Below are positions 7,857 to 16,612 of a stretch of 64,000 bases of DNA, one piece after another. Each line of letters opens with the position of its first letter. Position 1 is the stretch's first letter. Made by a program: the position numbers and the translations under genes. This DNA comes from Fibrobacter sp. (GTDB taxonomy: Bacteria; Fibrobacterota; Fibrobacteria; Fibrobacterales; Fibrobacteraceae): contig JAKSIC010000004.1 in NCBI GenBank assembly GCA_024399015.1, positions 62,001 through 126,000 of the forward strand. The letters are read 5' to 3'. The notes beneath the pieces are model-generated. The model made no database searches. It was given only the letters and a program-made list of their open reading frames with translations, and was not told the origin of the DNA.

Positions 7857-8498
7857 TTACTGCAACGGAGTCTTCTCGACAATTCTTTCCACGGTCTGAG
7901 TCAACAAATTTTCCCAGTCGCTCTTGGATACGACAAAGCTATATGCAACTCTGCGTTCAAAAGTATCAAAGCCTAGGCATTCCTTAGTCTTAGCATCATA
8001 ATATGCGTAAGAGCCCTTAGTGGTGAAGTAATGCATGGTAGATTCGGTGGTAATCATAATACCCTGTGCATTCTGGGAAGTATTGGTTCTAGTTTCACTG
8101 GTACGGCCCAACCAGATGTCATCAACAATGACATATATGTCAGCATCATCGGTCATATTGGCCGGTCTGGGAACGCTAACGCTAGATCTTCTCATCTTGA
8201 AATCATCAAAGGCAACATCATTCCTAGAAATGGGTTCGATAACATAGTTGGGAACCTTGGAAGCCTTCTTCAAGTTTGAGGCCAGCTGAATCTTGTACCA
8301 TTCAGAAAAATTGTCTGCATATTCAGGCAGGTCGTCGCGCAAATCATCCATGCGATCAATCTGCGGTTCGGTAAAGACAACCTTCACCTTTTTGGGAGCT
8401 TCCTTCCAGTTTTCGCTCATGTAGATACGAGTAGCGGTACAGCCGGTGAACACCATGGACATCAAAACAACAGCAAGAGCTGCTACGATCTTTTTCAT
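7857..8498 (-). CDS. lipoprotein of unknown function
   Basis: This 213-residue protein begins with a lipoprotein signal whose lipobox is VFTGC (Cys20). I do not recognise the mature part. It has one extended stretch of likely beta strands (ADIYVIVDDIWLG, MHYFTTKGSYAYYDAKTKECLGF, RRVAYSFVVSK), which would suit a small sandwich or a periplasmic adaptor domain. No enzyme motif is visible. A good ribosome site (GGAGG) lies just ahead of the ATG, and the leader holds a perfect 8-bp hairpin at 8547-8567. It is convergent with gatA and divergent from the RNase H-like gene. Confidence 0.7.
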   Translation of the reverse strand: MKKIVAALAVVLMSMVFTGCTATRIYMSENWKEAPKKVKVVFTEPQIDRMDDLRDDLPEYADNFSEWYKIQLASNLKKASKVPNYVIEPISRNDVAFDDFKMRRSSVSVPRPANMTDDADIYVIVDDIWLGRTSETRTNTSQNAQGIMITTESTMHYFTTKGSYAYYDAKTKECLGFDTFERRVAYSFVVSKSDWENLLTQTVERIVEKTPLQ

Positions 8499-8546
8499 TT
8501 TTCCTCCTTTTGGGATTTTGCTTTTCTAATCCATTAGCACCAAAAT

Positions 8547-8567
8547 CCCTAGCGTTTATCGCTAGGG
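8547..8567. other. perfect stem-loop in the leader of the lipoprotein gene
   Basis: CCCTAGCG at 8547-8554 pairs exactly with CGCTAGGG at 8560-8567 around a 5-nt loop. On the minus strand it lies about 50 nt before the start codon of the lipoprotein gene and is followed by only four T, so it is a weak terminator at best. It could be a leader hairpin or an operator. Confidence 0.5.
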
Positions 8568-8710
8568 GCAGCAAGACTTTTTTTTGAAAATTCTATTTAA
8601 TTTTCAACTAAGTTGAAACAGATAGCATTGCGTTAAAAAAAACTCTAACCACCGGACTCAAAGATAGTATTTCTTACCAAAACATCCTAGATATATGTAT
8701 ATATGTTTCA

Positions 8711-9145
8711 ATGATTTTTGAAAAGAACATTCTCTACATCTGGGTAGGCGGTAGCTGCGACTACGGCCACAAGGAACGTGCCGGCGGCGGTGCATACATT
8801 GCACAGACTTTTGAAAGCGAATCAAAGGACTCTGCAAAGGCCAAGACCATAGACACCTACACCTGCGCCGAATTTGATACCACTGAGTTCAAGATGATTT
8901 TCAAGGCTATGAACCACGCCCTGGAAAAAGTTGGTTCCGCAAGCAACTCCAATAGTGAACTGGCGGTGAGCCTCCCCACCTTTTCAAAAATCATTTTTCT
9001 TTCAAACGTCCAGTATATTCTGAACTTTGAAAAGCCAGACAATGTGGAAGTTAAAATTCTCCCCTACCACAAGTTTGATCAACAAAAAGAAGTTCACGAC
9101 ATGGCAAGCAACGCCATGCGGGAACTTCGAAAGAATCCCAACTAG
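8711..9145 (+). CDS. RNase H-fold-like protein lacking the catalytic acids
   Basis: This 144-residue protein follows the strand and helix order of RNase HI. The first strand LYIWVGGSCDYGHKERAGGGAYI matches the family's D-G-S-C-x-G-N-P-G-x-G-G-x-G-x-V, the helix TTEFKMIFKAMNHALEKV matches T-T-N-N-R-M-E-L-x-A-A-x-x-A-L, the strand and helix IIFLSNVQYILN matches V-x-T-D-S-x-Y-V-x-x, and HDMASNAM matches the final D-x-L-A-x-x-A. Three of the four catalytic acids appear replaced: the first Asp by Gly, the Glu by Ile and the second Asp by Ser/Asn. Only the last Asp remains. If the alignment is right this is not a nuclease but a binding or structural descendant. It is monocistronic, with a TATATG box 5 nt before the ATG. 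The homology is my inference from pattern only. Confidence 0.5.
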   Translation: MIFEKNILYIWVGGSCDYGHKERAGGGAYIAQTFESESKDSAKAKTIDTYTCAEFDTTEFKMIFKAMNHALEKVGSASNSNSELAVSLPTFSKIIFLSNVQYILNFEKPDNVEVKILPYHKFDQQKEVHDMASNAMRELRKNPN

Positions 9146-9184
9146 GGCTCGACCGCTAATTCAATTACGCGATTGCCAATTCAA

Positions 9185-11689
9185 TTATTTCAGCAGAGTC
9201 TTTTTCATGGACTCACCGTCCAGAGAAAGAACCGCAATCAAGCGCTCTTGTGTCAAGCCATTCAAGTCAATGGGGCTCACGTGGGAACCAGCAGACAAGC
9301 GGCCCACATCCTTCTGAAGAACGTCGTGGCCATCCACATCCACAATGCTAAAGGATACGTCGCCATCGCGAGGAATGTCGAACATCAGGATTGCAACATC
9401 ACCATTACGTAGCGCGGTCATCTTGCCGTCCTCGACAACCTCGTCGGCAACAGATTCAGACGATGCCACGCTAGACATATCCAAGTCAACTTTTTCACCC
9501 ATGGTACCAGGCAATACAGGATCCATTCCCTTCAAGTAAGGATAGGATACACCTTCCTGAATATCCCATACGAAACCGAAGTCAAAGCCTTCAAAGGAGG
9601 ACTTCAAAACCATTTCATTGGTGGAAAGGCCAGAAACGTTTTCGTCCTTAACCAAGTCTCTATTAAAGTAACATAAGGAATCCCTAGATTCGTCTTCGTA
9701 GCCAATGATACCTCGTTCATTGTCTGCTTCCACAGTTCCAGCAAAGTAGGATGTTTGAACATTGATCCACTGGGAATTACCATTGTTCACGCCAAACAAA
9801 CCGCCCACATTCTTCTCACCCTTTACGGTGCTAATTGCAAAGGCATTTTGCAAGTCCACGAAAGTAATATTTCCAGCAATGCCACCAACGCTGTTTCTGC
9901 CAGAAACTTTTCCAGTTGAAGCAATCTGATATACAAGGCCATCATCTTCGCCAGACCAGCCCAAGACACCGGCCAAGCCACCAACGGAATCAACGCCTGA
10001 CACGAAGCCATCGATAGACATCACGTCATGAATTTTGGAATCTTTCGCAATACCAGCCAAGGCTCCAACAGCAGAAGTACCATTTACATTTGCCTTATAA
10101 AGTTTCAAGTTTTCAATGGTTCCGTAATTGACAACACCGAACAATCCAACAAAACTTTGTTTCGGTTCATCAATTTTCAAGTTGCTGATGGTATGACCAT
10201 TGCCATTAAAAGTTCCCATAAACGGATCAAGGCTATCACCAATGGGTGCGAACACGGAATCCAAGCCATCAATATCAGCAGTCAATTCGTAACTGGCAGA
10301 CAAAGGATAGGCGTCATCGTGGCCAATCTTTTTCAAATCTTCAATGGAAGAAATTTCAATCTTGTTGGGAACAGCCATATAGCTTGAGGGACCCCAGATT
10401 GTATCGGTTTGCTGCACATAGCCTGCACGATAGGCAAAGTAAATTGAATCACGGTCTTTGTTATAGACAGCCCAGTTCAGCCATTGTCCAATAAGATCGC
10501 GGTCACCACCGGCAACAACATTTACCACAGGACTTTCCGGACGCTTTTCTGCAGCCGTGGGAGCCGCAACGGGAGGCATGTTAAAGGACTGGCCCAAAAT
10601 TTCTTCCGGTTGGTTTATAACGGACTTGCCATTGACACTACCCATAAAATAAGAGTACGCCAAGTCGCCAGAGTTGCTTCCAACAAGTCCATCAACAGTT
10701 TCACGACCATTGACATTTCCCTGGGCAAAGGAGAAGTAGACTTCACTGCTATCAGAGATTCCTATGAGGCCACCAACGTTGCTGTTCATGGGATAATGAT
10801 TCAAAGGATCAACCACGGCAAAATCTACGTCAGTGTTATCCTGTCGCAGCGTGCACTTTTCCGCATGGCCAGCAATACCACCAACATTATTGATGTTCCA
10901 ATCCAAGGCGTGGAATACGACTCTTGAACGGCTTTGAATAACAGAACAGGAACCTCCGTGAGAAGCCACCATTCGGCCAGCAATGCCTCCTGCGTTATCC
11001 ATCTTCACATACAAATTCACATTGGAAACAGCATTCTTTGCGTTACCTCTCAAGAAGCCAACAACTCCGCCCACATCTCTTTTTCCAACAACCTTTCCCT
11101 GGTAGGAAACATTTTCAAGAGAGAATTCAACAGGGGCTTCATTTGTTGAGGAAGCATGGCCAACCACGCCACCAACATAACGGAATCCATGAATAAAACC
11201 ATTAGTCACGTGGACATTGGAAATACGTCCCGAGCCAGAAATACGACCAGCCACACCGCCAACATGATCGGAATATTGCAGGTTCCCCATCACTTTCAAA
11301 TCATCAAATTTCAAATTGGAAACAGAGCCCTTTAAATTGGAGACAAATCCAACATAACCCTTTGACGGCTCCCAAATATACAGATGATTAATGGAATGAT
11401 TTTGTCCATCCAAGGAACCCGTGAATTCTTCATTCACTGCCCAAGGCGTAAAGCCTTTGCAACCATCATCGGCACAGTTTTCTTGAGTAGAAGACAAAGC
11501 GTCAATATCAGCAGTCAAGACATAATGGCCAGAGAAAAGATAAGCACCGGAACCCACCGCTTTCAAATCCTCATAATCGGCAATCTGCCAAGGATTCTCC
11601 ACGGTGCCTTTGCCCGACAATTTTCCCCCAGAGGCAAAGCCGGACACAACAAATAAAAGAACAGAGAAAAGAACTCTCCTCAACAACAT
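9185..11689 (-). CDS. secreted GLUG-repeat surface protein with T9SS-like C-terminal domain
   Basis: This 834-residue protein has a cleavable signal peptide (MLLRRVLFSVLLFVVSGFAS). It then shows two blocks of GLUG-type repeats. Each block opens with an I-x-x-x-E-D-L-K/W-Q-I-A-D-Y-E-D-L motif and continues with units such as VGGVAGRISGSGRISNV, VGGVVGFLRG, VGGLIGISDSS and VGGLFGVNNG, which form a parallel beta solenoid. The second block starts near residue 455 after a variable linker. The last 60 residues (FSIVDVDGHDV, LSAGSHVSPIDLNGL, ending MKKTLLK) look like a type A sorting domain for the type IX secretion system, an inference from pattern. The protein is probably an adhesin or cell-surface binding protein. 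It is transcribed alone. Confidence 0.8.
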   Translation of the reverse strand: MLLRRVLFSVLLFVVSGFASGGKLSGKGTVENPWQIADYEDLKAVGSGAYLFSGHYVLTADIDALSSTQENCADDGCKGFTPWAVNEEFTGSLDGQNHSINHLYIWEPSKGYVGFVSNLKGSVSNLKFDDLKVMGNLQYSDHVGGVAGRISGSGRISNVHVTNGFIHGFRYVGGVVGHASSTNEAPVEFSLENVSYQGKVVGKRDVGGVVGFLRGNAKNAVSNVNLYVKMDNAGGIAGRMVASHGGSCSVIQSRSRVVFHALDWNINNVGGIAGHAEKCTLRQDNTDVDFAVVDPLNHYPMNSNVGGLIGISDSSEVYFSFAQGNVNGRETVDGLVGSNSGDLAYSYFMGSVNGKSVINQPEEILGQSFNMPPVAAPTAAEKRPESPVVNVVAGGDRDLIGQWLNWAVYNKDRDSIYFAYRAGYVQQTDTIWGPSSYMAVPNKIEISSIEDLKKIGHDDAYPLSASYELTADIDGLDSVFAPIGDSLDPFMGTFNGNGHTISNLKIDEPKQSFVGLFGVVNYGTIENLKLYKANVNGTSAVGALAGIAKDSKIHDVMSIDGFVSGVDSVGGLAGVLGWSGEDDGLVYQIASTGKVSGRNSVGGIAGNITFVDLQNAFAISTVKGEKNVGGLFGVNNGNSQWINVQTSYFAGTVEADNERGIIGYEDESRDSLCYFNRDLVKDENVSGLSTNEMVLKSSFEGFDFGFVWDIQEGVSYPYLKGMDPVLPGTMGEKVDLDMSSVASSESVADEVVEDGKMTALRNGDVAILMFDIPRDGDVSFSIVDVDGHDVLQKDVGRLSAGSHVSPIDLNGLTQERLIAVLSLDGESMKKTLLK

Positions 11690-11832
11690 AATCTAACCCT
11701 ATTGTTCAACCCACGCCTAATCTATATCCATTTGTCTTTAATACAAATGAATTATTTTTTTACAATTGACTTGAGTTTGTTCGAATAGTTTGTTCGCAGG
11801 GCTAGTCAGCGGTTCTAACGAAAATTTTTGAA

Positions 11833-11873
11833 AACAAAAATCCCGCGGCAGCGATTACTGCAGCGGGAATTTT
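11833..11873 (-). terminator. intrinsic terminator downstream of guaB
   Basis: TCCCGC at 11841-11846 pairs with GCGGGA at 11863-11868, and inner GCAG at 11848-11851 pairs with CTGC at 11858-11861. On the minus strand it is followed by ATTTTTG. Two other hairpins lie between it and the guaB stop. Confidence 0.75.
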
Positions 11874-11880
11874 AAATCTT

Positions 11881-11911
11881 GGATCCTATCGCCTCACGGC
11901 TCCAGGATGAC
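11881..11911 (-). repeat. GTCATCC...GGATCC palindromic repeat
   Basis: On the minus strand this reads GTCATCCTGG, then GCCGTGAGGC, then ATAGGATCC. Outer ATCCT/AGGAT and inner GCC/GGC pair around a GTGA loop. It shares its GTCATCC and GGATC ends with the hairpin at 47643-47667, so the two may belong to one dispersed family. Confidence 0.55.
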
Positions 11912-11915
11912 TATT

Positions 11916-11943
11916 TGTTGCGCAGGTCAATCCCTGTGCGACA
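11916..11943. other. 11-bp stem-loop directly after the guaB coding region
   Basis: Positions 11916-11926 pair with 11933-11943 over eleven positions (two G.U) around a 6-nt loop. The hairpin ends about 5 nt from the guaB stop codon at 11948. It has no T run and may protect the 3' end of the message. Confidence 0.55.
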
Positions 11944-11947
11944 AACC

Positions 11948-13414
<1,467 letters not shown>

Positions 13415-13442
13415 TCATTCTATTTTGCAAAGGAAATATAGC

Positions 13443-13545
13443 AAAAGGTGAGCGTCGCGTCAAAGCCATATATGGATTTGACATGACCGAGCCGCACTAT
13501 ATGCGTTTGAAAAACGCCATATAGAAAAAGGTGAGCGTCGCGTCA
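13443..13545. repeat. pair of identical 20-bp direct repeats upstream of guaB
   Basis: AAAAGGTGAGCGTCGCGTCA occurs at 13443-13462 and again at 13526-13545, 83 bp apart. Between them are related GCCATATATGG (13465-13475) and GCCATATAG (13516-13524) segments. They lie in the 200-bp divergent region between guaB and the DUF456 gene and might be operators or remnants of a duplication. Confidence 0.7.
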
Positions 13546-13593
13546 TTTCGTCACCCATAAAAAATCGGGTATTTTTACAGGTTTTTGAATTTG

Positions 13594-13599
13594 TATATT
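13594..13599 (+). promoter_or_regulatory. putative -10 box giving a leaderless DUF456 message
   Basis: TATATT ends 6 nt before the ATG at 13606, so transcription would start at about the A of the start codon. No ribosome site is present between them. Confidence 0.45.
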
Positions 13600-13605
13600 A
13601 GAGCC

Positions 13606-14103
13606 ATGGACATCGTTATTCTTATCATCGCAATTATTCTTGCAATTGTCGGTTTTGTTGGTTCCGTGACCCCAGGCATTCCTGGCCCTCCCATCAGCTG
13701 GGCAGCCCTTCTGTTACTGAGTTTTTATCCGTCCGTCACATTGGGAGCAACCCTCTTGATCGCCATGGCTATTGTGGCTGCAATCATTACCGTGCTGGAT
13801 TACGTCATCCCCTCCATCAGCACCAAGAAGTTCGGTGGAAGCAAGGCAGGCGTTTGGGGATGTAATATCGGCCTCATCGTTTCTTTCATCGGCCTCCCCT
13901 TCGGTCCCCAAGGCTTGCTGGGCGTTATCATCTGGCCCTTCCTGGGAGCACTGATCGGCGAACTGATTATGAGCAAGGACCTGAAGGTTTCTGCCCGTTC
14001 AGCAACAGGCGCCTTCATTGGATTCTTATGCGGCACTGGCTTTAAGCTGATTTACGCAGCCATCGTCGCATTCATGATGGTCTATCAATTACTTATAAAG
14101 TAA
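13606..14103 (+). CDS. DUF456 family membrane protein
   Basis: This 165-residue integral membrane protein has four or more hydrophobic segments: about residues 2-22, 27-60 (two helices), 85-120 and 140-163. The motif SVTPGIPGPPISWAALLLL near the first helix and the glycine-rich GLIVSFIGLPFGPQGLLGVIIWPFLGALIGEL match DUF456, a family of unknown function. I chose the ATG at 13606 over an upstream TTG at 13585 because the TATATT box would start transcription at this ATG. The gene is convergent with pth and separated from it by about 30 bp. Confidence 0.85.
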   Translation: MDIVILIIAIILAIVGFVGSVTPGIPGPPISWAALLLLSFYPSVTLGATLLIAMAIVAAIITVLDYVIPSISTKKFGGSKAGVWGCNIGLIVSFIGLPFGPQGLLGVIIWPFLGALIGELIMSKDLKVSARSATGAFIGFLCGTGFKLIYAAIVAFMMVYQLLIK

Positions 14104-14134
14104 CGGTAGATTGTCGCACAGAACGCAGCGGCAG

Positions 14135-14686
14135 CTACTTGCCGTTATAGCGTTCCATGCACTTTTCGATGCCAAGCTTAAAGTAGCATTCCACAAGCGC
14201 AGGGACCTTGGCCAAGGCTTCGTCAAAAGCAGGCCGGTCTTCCGGCGGGAACTTCGCCAGTACCCAATTACTCAAGTCAAACTTGGGAGGACACTTGCCC
14301 ACGCCAAAACGGAAGCGGGGGAACTTGTCGCCAATTTTTTCGATGATGTTACGAAGGCCGTTCTGACCACCATGGCTACCATTGGCTCGGCAACGGATAC
14401 GGCCCACATCCAGATTAATGTCGTCACTGAAAACAAGGAGCTGTTCCGGCTTCACCTTGTACCAGGTCATCAGGGCCTGCACTGCTTCACCAGACAAGTT
14501 CATATAGGTCTGGGGCTTCACCAGCAATACATCCTGGCCAGCAATGTTCACCTTCTGGGTCAGGGCCTTATGTTCTGACTTCCAGTCATCGGAAGAAGCC
14601 AGCTTGTCTACAGCCATAAATCCCGCATTGTGGTGGGTGTTTGCATACTGGGTGCCCGGATTTCCAAGACCAACGATCATGTACAT
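14135..14686 (-). CDS. pth: peptidyl-tRNA hydrolase
   Basis: This 183-residue enzyme frees tRNA from peptidyl-tRNAs that drop off the ribosome. The N-terminal VGLGNPGTQYANTHHNAGF contains the catalytic His and the tRNA-binding Asn. The central YMNLSGEAV, VFSDDINLDVGRIRCRANGSHGGQNGLRNI and RFGVGKCP motifs are all present. The length is normal. It lies downstream of rplY in the same direction, an arrangement found in many bacteria, but a terminator at about 14771-14810 separates them, so pth may depend on read-through or its own promoter. Confidence 0.95.
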   Translation of the reverse strand: MYMIVGLGNPGTQYANTHHNAGFMAVDKLASSDDWKSEHKALTQKVNIAGQDVLLVKPQTYMNLSGEAVQALMTWYKVKPEQLLVFSDDINLDVGRIRCRANGSHGGQNGLRNIIEKIGDKFPRFRFGVGKCPPKFDLSNWVLAKFPPEDRPAFDEALAKVPALVECYFKLGIEKCMERYNGK

Positions 14687-14767
14687 ATAAACCTGCTTGT
14701 TTAAAGCGACCTAGTCGCGCATTCAATTACAGCACAAATATAAAAAGAGCTAGCGGCAAAAATTATC

Positions 14768-14812
14768 CCCAAAAAAAAGACCGCGTTGCTTTTGCAACAC
14801 GATCTTTTTTCA
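14768..14812 (-). terminator. intrinsic terminator after rplY
   Basis: GTTGC at 14785-14789 pairs with GCAAC at 14794-14798, extended outward by a GATC/GACC-type stem. Eight A precede it and six T follow on the plus strand, so it is symmetrical and gives a U run on the minus-strand transcript. Confidence 0.8.
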
Positions 14813-14835
14813 AATCGAATTTCGATTCAGAAGAA

Positions 14836-15414
14836 TTATGCTTCTTCAGCCTTTGCGCCACGCTTAGCGGTGATGTTGAAGATAACAACACGCGGAGTGC
14901 AAGCCAGTTCCACACCTTCGGGGAGCTTGAGGTCCTTGGCGTAGAAAGTGGTCGGAGCCGGGAAGTCGGAGATGTCCATTTCGATTGCGGTCGGAATGGC
15001 AGTCGGGGCTGCGGCGAGGTTGATGTAGCGGTTCTGCTGAGCATAGGTACCGCCCTGGGTCTTAACGCCAACCGGGAGACCGGAGAGCTTGACCGGAACG
15101 CGAACCTTAACCTTGGTGGAGTCGTCGATCTTCAGGAAGTCGATGTGGGTGATTTCCTGAGTGAGGGCGTCCTTCTGGTAGTTGTAAATTACGGCGGCGT
15201 TGCCTTCCTTGCCATCGATAACGAGGTCGAGAAGCGTATAACGCTTACCCGGGGCGAGGACCTTGCGAACGTCGGCAGCGCAAACGCTGACATTCACTGC
15301 TTCCTGACCCTTACCATAATAGACAGCCGGAATCTGGCCGGCCTTGCGGAGACGCTTAGCGTCTGCGCTCTTGCCCTGTACTCTCAAGGTTGCTGCGAGC
15401 TTAGTGAGTTCCAT
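14836..15414 (-). CDS. rplY: ribosomal protein L25/TL5/CTC family
   Basis: This 192-residue protein binds 5S rRNA in the large ribosomal subunit. The N-terminal L25 domain (about residues 1-92) starts LAATLRVQGKSADAKRLRKAGQIPAVYYGKG, and the C-terminal TL5/CTC beta domain follows (VRVPVKLSGLPVGVKTQGG). The long form with the extra domain is usual outside enteric bacteria. The frame is open 47 codons further upstream, but that stretch runs through a tRNA-Gln gene, so the ATG at 15414 is the start. The tRNA lies only 38 bp upstream and may be co-transcribed. Confidence 0.94.
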   Translation of the reverse strand: MELTKLAATLRVQGKSADAKRLRKAGQIPAVYYGKGQEAVNVSVCAADVRKVLAPGKRYTLLDLVIDGKEGNAAVIYNYQKDALTQEITHIDFLKIDDSTKVKVRVPVKLSGLPVGVKTQGGTYAQQNRYINLAAAPTAIPTAIEMDISDFPAPTTFYAKDLKLPEGVELACTPRVVIFNITAKRGAKAEEA

Positions 15415-15452
15415 AATTACTCCATTTGAGTTTATGATTAAAGAAAAATTCA

Positions 15453-15524
15453 TTGGGGTAGCTGGACTCGAACCAACGAATAACGGAATCAAAATCCGTT
15501 GTCTTACCACTTGACGATACCCCA
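15453..15524 (-). tRNA. tRNA-Gln (anticodon UUG)
   Basis: On the minus strand the sequence opens TGGGGTA and ends TACCCCA plus one discriminator A, giving a 7-bp acceptor stem. The anticodon arm ACGGA-TTTTGAT-TCCGT places TTG at the anticodon, and the T arm has GGTTCGAGTCC. No CCA is encoded. It lies between ispE and rplY in the same orientation. With gatA in the genome, it may be charged with Glu and amidated. Confidence 0.95.
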
Positions 15525-15558
15525 ATGGTGGCGCAAATATAGCATTTACGGCCAAATT

Positions 15559-16458
15559 TTAAAGGGTCGGCACCCAAAAGCGGGTTACTTTTTGGTAGCG
15601 GGAGATGGATTTCATGGAATCCGCAGCGCTTTCAGCCAGCTCTTTTGATGCAAAAATGCCAAATACCGATGCTCCGGAACCGGACATTAGGGCACATTTA
15701 GCTCCCAGACGCAAGAATTCGCCCTTCATCTGTTCAACCAAGGGGTGCTTCGGGTAAACAGAGATTTCAAAAGAGTTAAACAGGTTCTTCTGCCAGAATT
15801 CGTTCACCGCACTAGAACCAGCGGACTGGGCAGAAGCCCATTCAGACTTATAACCTTCCCAACGGTCGGGGCCAGACTTGGGAACGCCAGCATAGGCATC
15901 CTTGGTAGGAACAGCGTCCAGCGGGGTGCAAATCAGCAGATATTCACCTTCGGCAAGCTGAAGAGGCTTCATAAAGGTCAACTTTTCACCGATTCCTTCT
16001 GCAAAGGCGGAGCCTCCACGAACCAGGAACGGCACATCAGCACCAAGCTTCGCACCGATACCTTCCAGAACTTCGGCAGCAAAATTCAAGTTCCACAGCT
16101 TGTTCAAGAGGCGAAGGGTCGCAGCAGCATCTGCACTACCGCCACCAAGACCTGCGCCCAGGGGCATCACCTTTTCCAGGTAAATGTCTGCGCCCAGATT
16201 TTCCGCACCGGCAACACCCTGTTCAACGGCATAGGCCTTTAGCGCAACTGCAGACTTATAAACCAGGTCGGACTGAACCGGATATTCCTGTGGATTATTG
16301 TAGGTCAAAACAATTTCGCCATCGTTACGAAGTTCTGCAGAAACTGTATCACCGGCATCCACAGTCTGGAAAACAGTACCAAGATCGTGGTAGCCGTCTT
16401 CACGCTTACGGATTACATCAAGAAACAAATTGATTTTGGAAGGAGCATATTCACGCAT
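15559..16458 (-). CDS. ispE: 4-diphosphocytidyl-2-C-methyl-D-erythritol kinase
   Basis: This 299-residue GHMP kinase phosphorylates the 2-hydroxyl of CDP-methylerythritol in the MEP route to isoprenoids. The N-terminal APSKINLFLDVIRKREDGYHDL holds the substrate-binding Lys and His, and PLGAGLGGGSADAAATLRLLN is the GHMP ATP loop. The late ALMSGSGASVFGIF motif is also in place. An immediately upstream block of 7-nt repeats (16460-16515) forms most of its 5' region and can pair with a second block at about 16578-16607. The tRNA-Gln and rplY lie downstream in the same direction. Confidence 0.95.
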   Translation of the reverse strand: MREYAPSKINLFLDVIRKREDGYHDLGTVFQTVDAGDTVSAELRNDGEIVLTYNNPQEYPVQSDLVYKSAVALKAYAVEQGVAGAENLGADIYLEKVMPLGAGLGGGSADAAATLRLLNKLWNLNFAAEVLEGIGAKLGADVPFLVRGGSAFAEGIGEKLTFMKPLQLAEGEYLLICTPLDAVPTKDAYAGVPKSGPDRWEGYKSEWASAQSAGSSAVNEFWQKNLFNSFEISVYPKHPLVEQMKGEFLRLGAKCALMSGSGASVFGIFASKELAESAADSMKSISRYQKVTRFWVPTL

Positions 16459-16459
16459 A

Positions 16460-16612
16460 ATTATGAGGTTCGAGGTATGAGGTTCGAGGTATGAATTATG
16501 AGTTACGAATTACGAGATTTTTTTTCGCGGCTTTGCCGCCCTCTTATTTTGCGAGCAAAGCTCGCCATTTGTCTTCTCGTAATTCATAAATCGTACTTTG
16601 TAACTATTTATC
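16460..16612. repeat. heptad palindromic element with two inner hairpins
   Basis: The left arm is eight 7-mers from 16460 to 16515: ATTATGA, GGTTCGA, GGTATGA, GGTTCGA, GGTATGA, ATTATGA, GTTACGA and ATTACGA. The right arm, read on the other strand, is GTTACAA, AGTACGA, TTTATGA and ATTACGA, so the arms can pair. Inside are two short GC hairpins, GCGGCTTTGCCGC at 16527-16539 and GCGAGCAAAGCTCGC at 16551-16565. The element fills the gap between the ftsK stop and the ispE start. Confidence 0.85.

Noticed and set aside
13478-13503. TTGACA followed by TATATG as a plus-strand sigma-70 promoter for the DUF456 gene
   Set aside because: The spacing is only 14 nt and the TATATT box at 13594 next to the ATG fits the pattern seen at other genes better.
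15415-15555. An N-terminal extension of rplY of 47 residues
   Set aside because: It runs through a complete tRNA-Gln gene and has no similarity to L25. The ATG at 15414 begins the family sequence.
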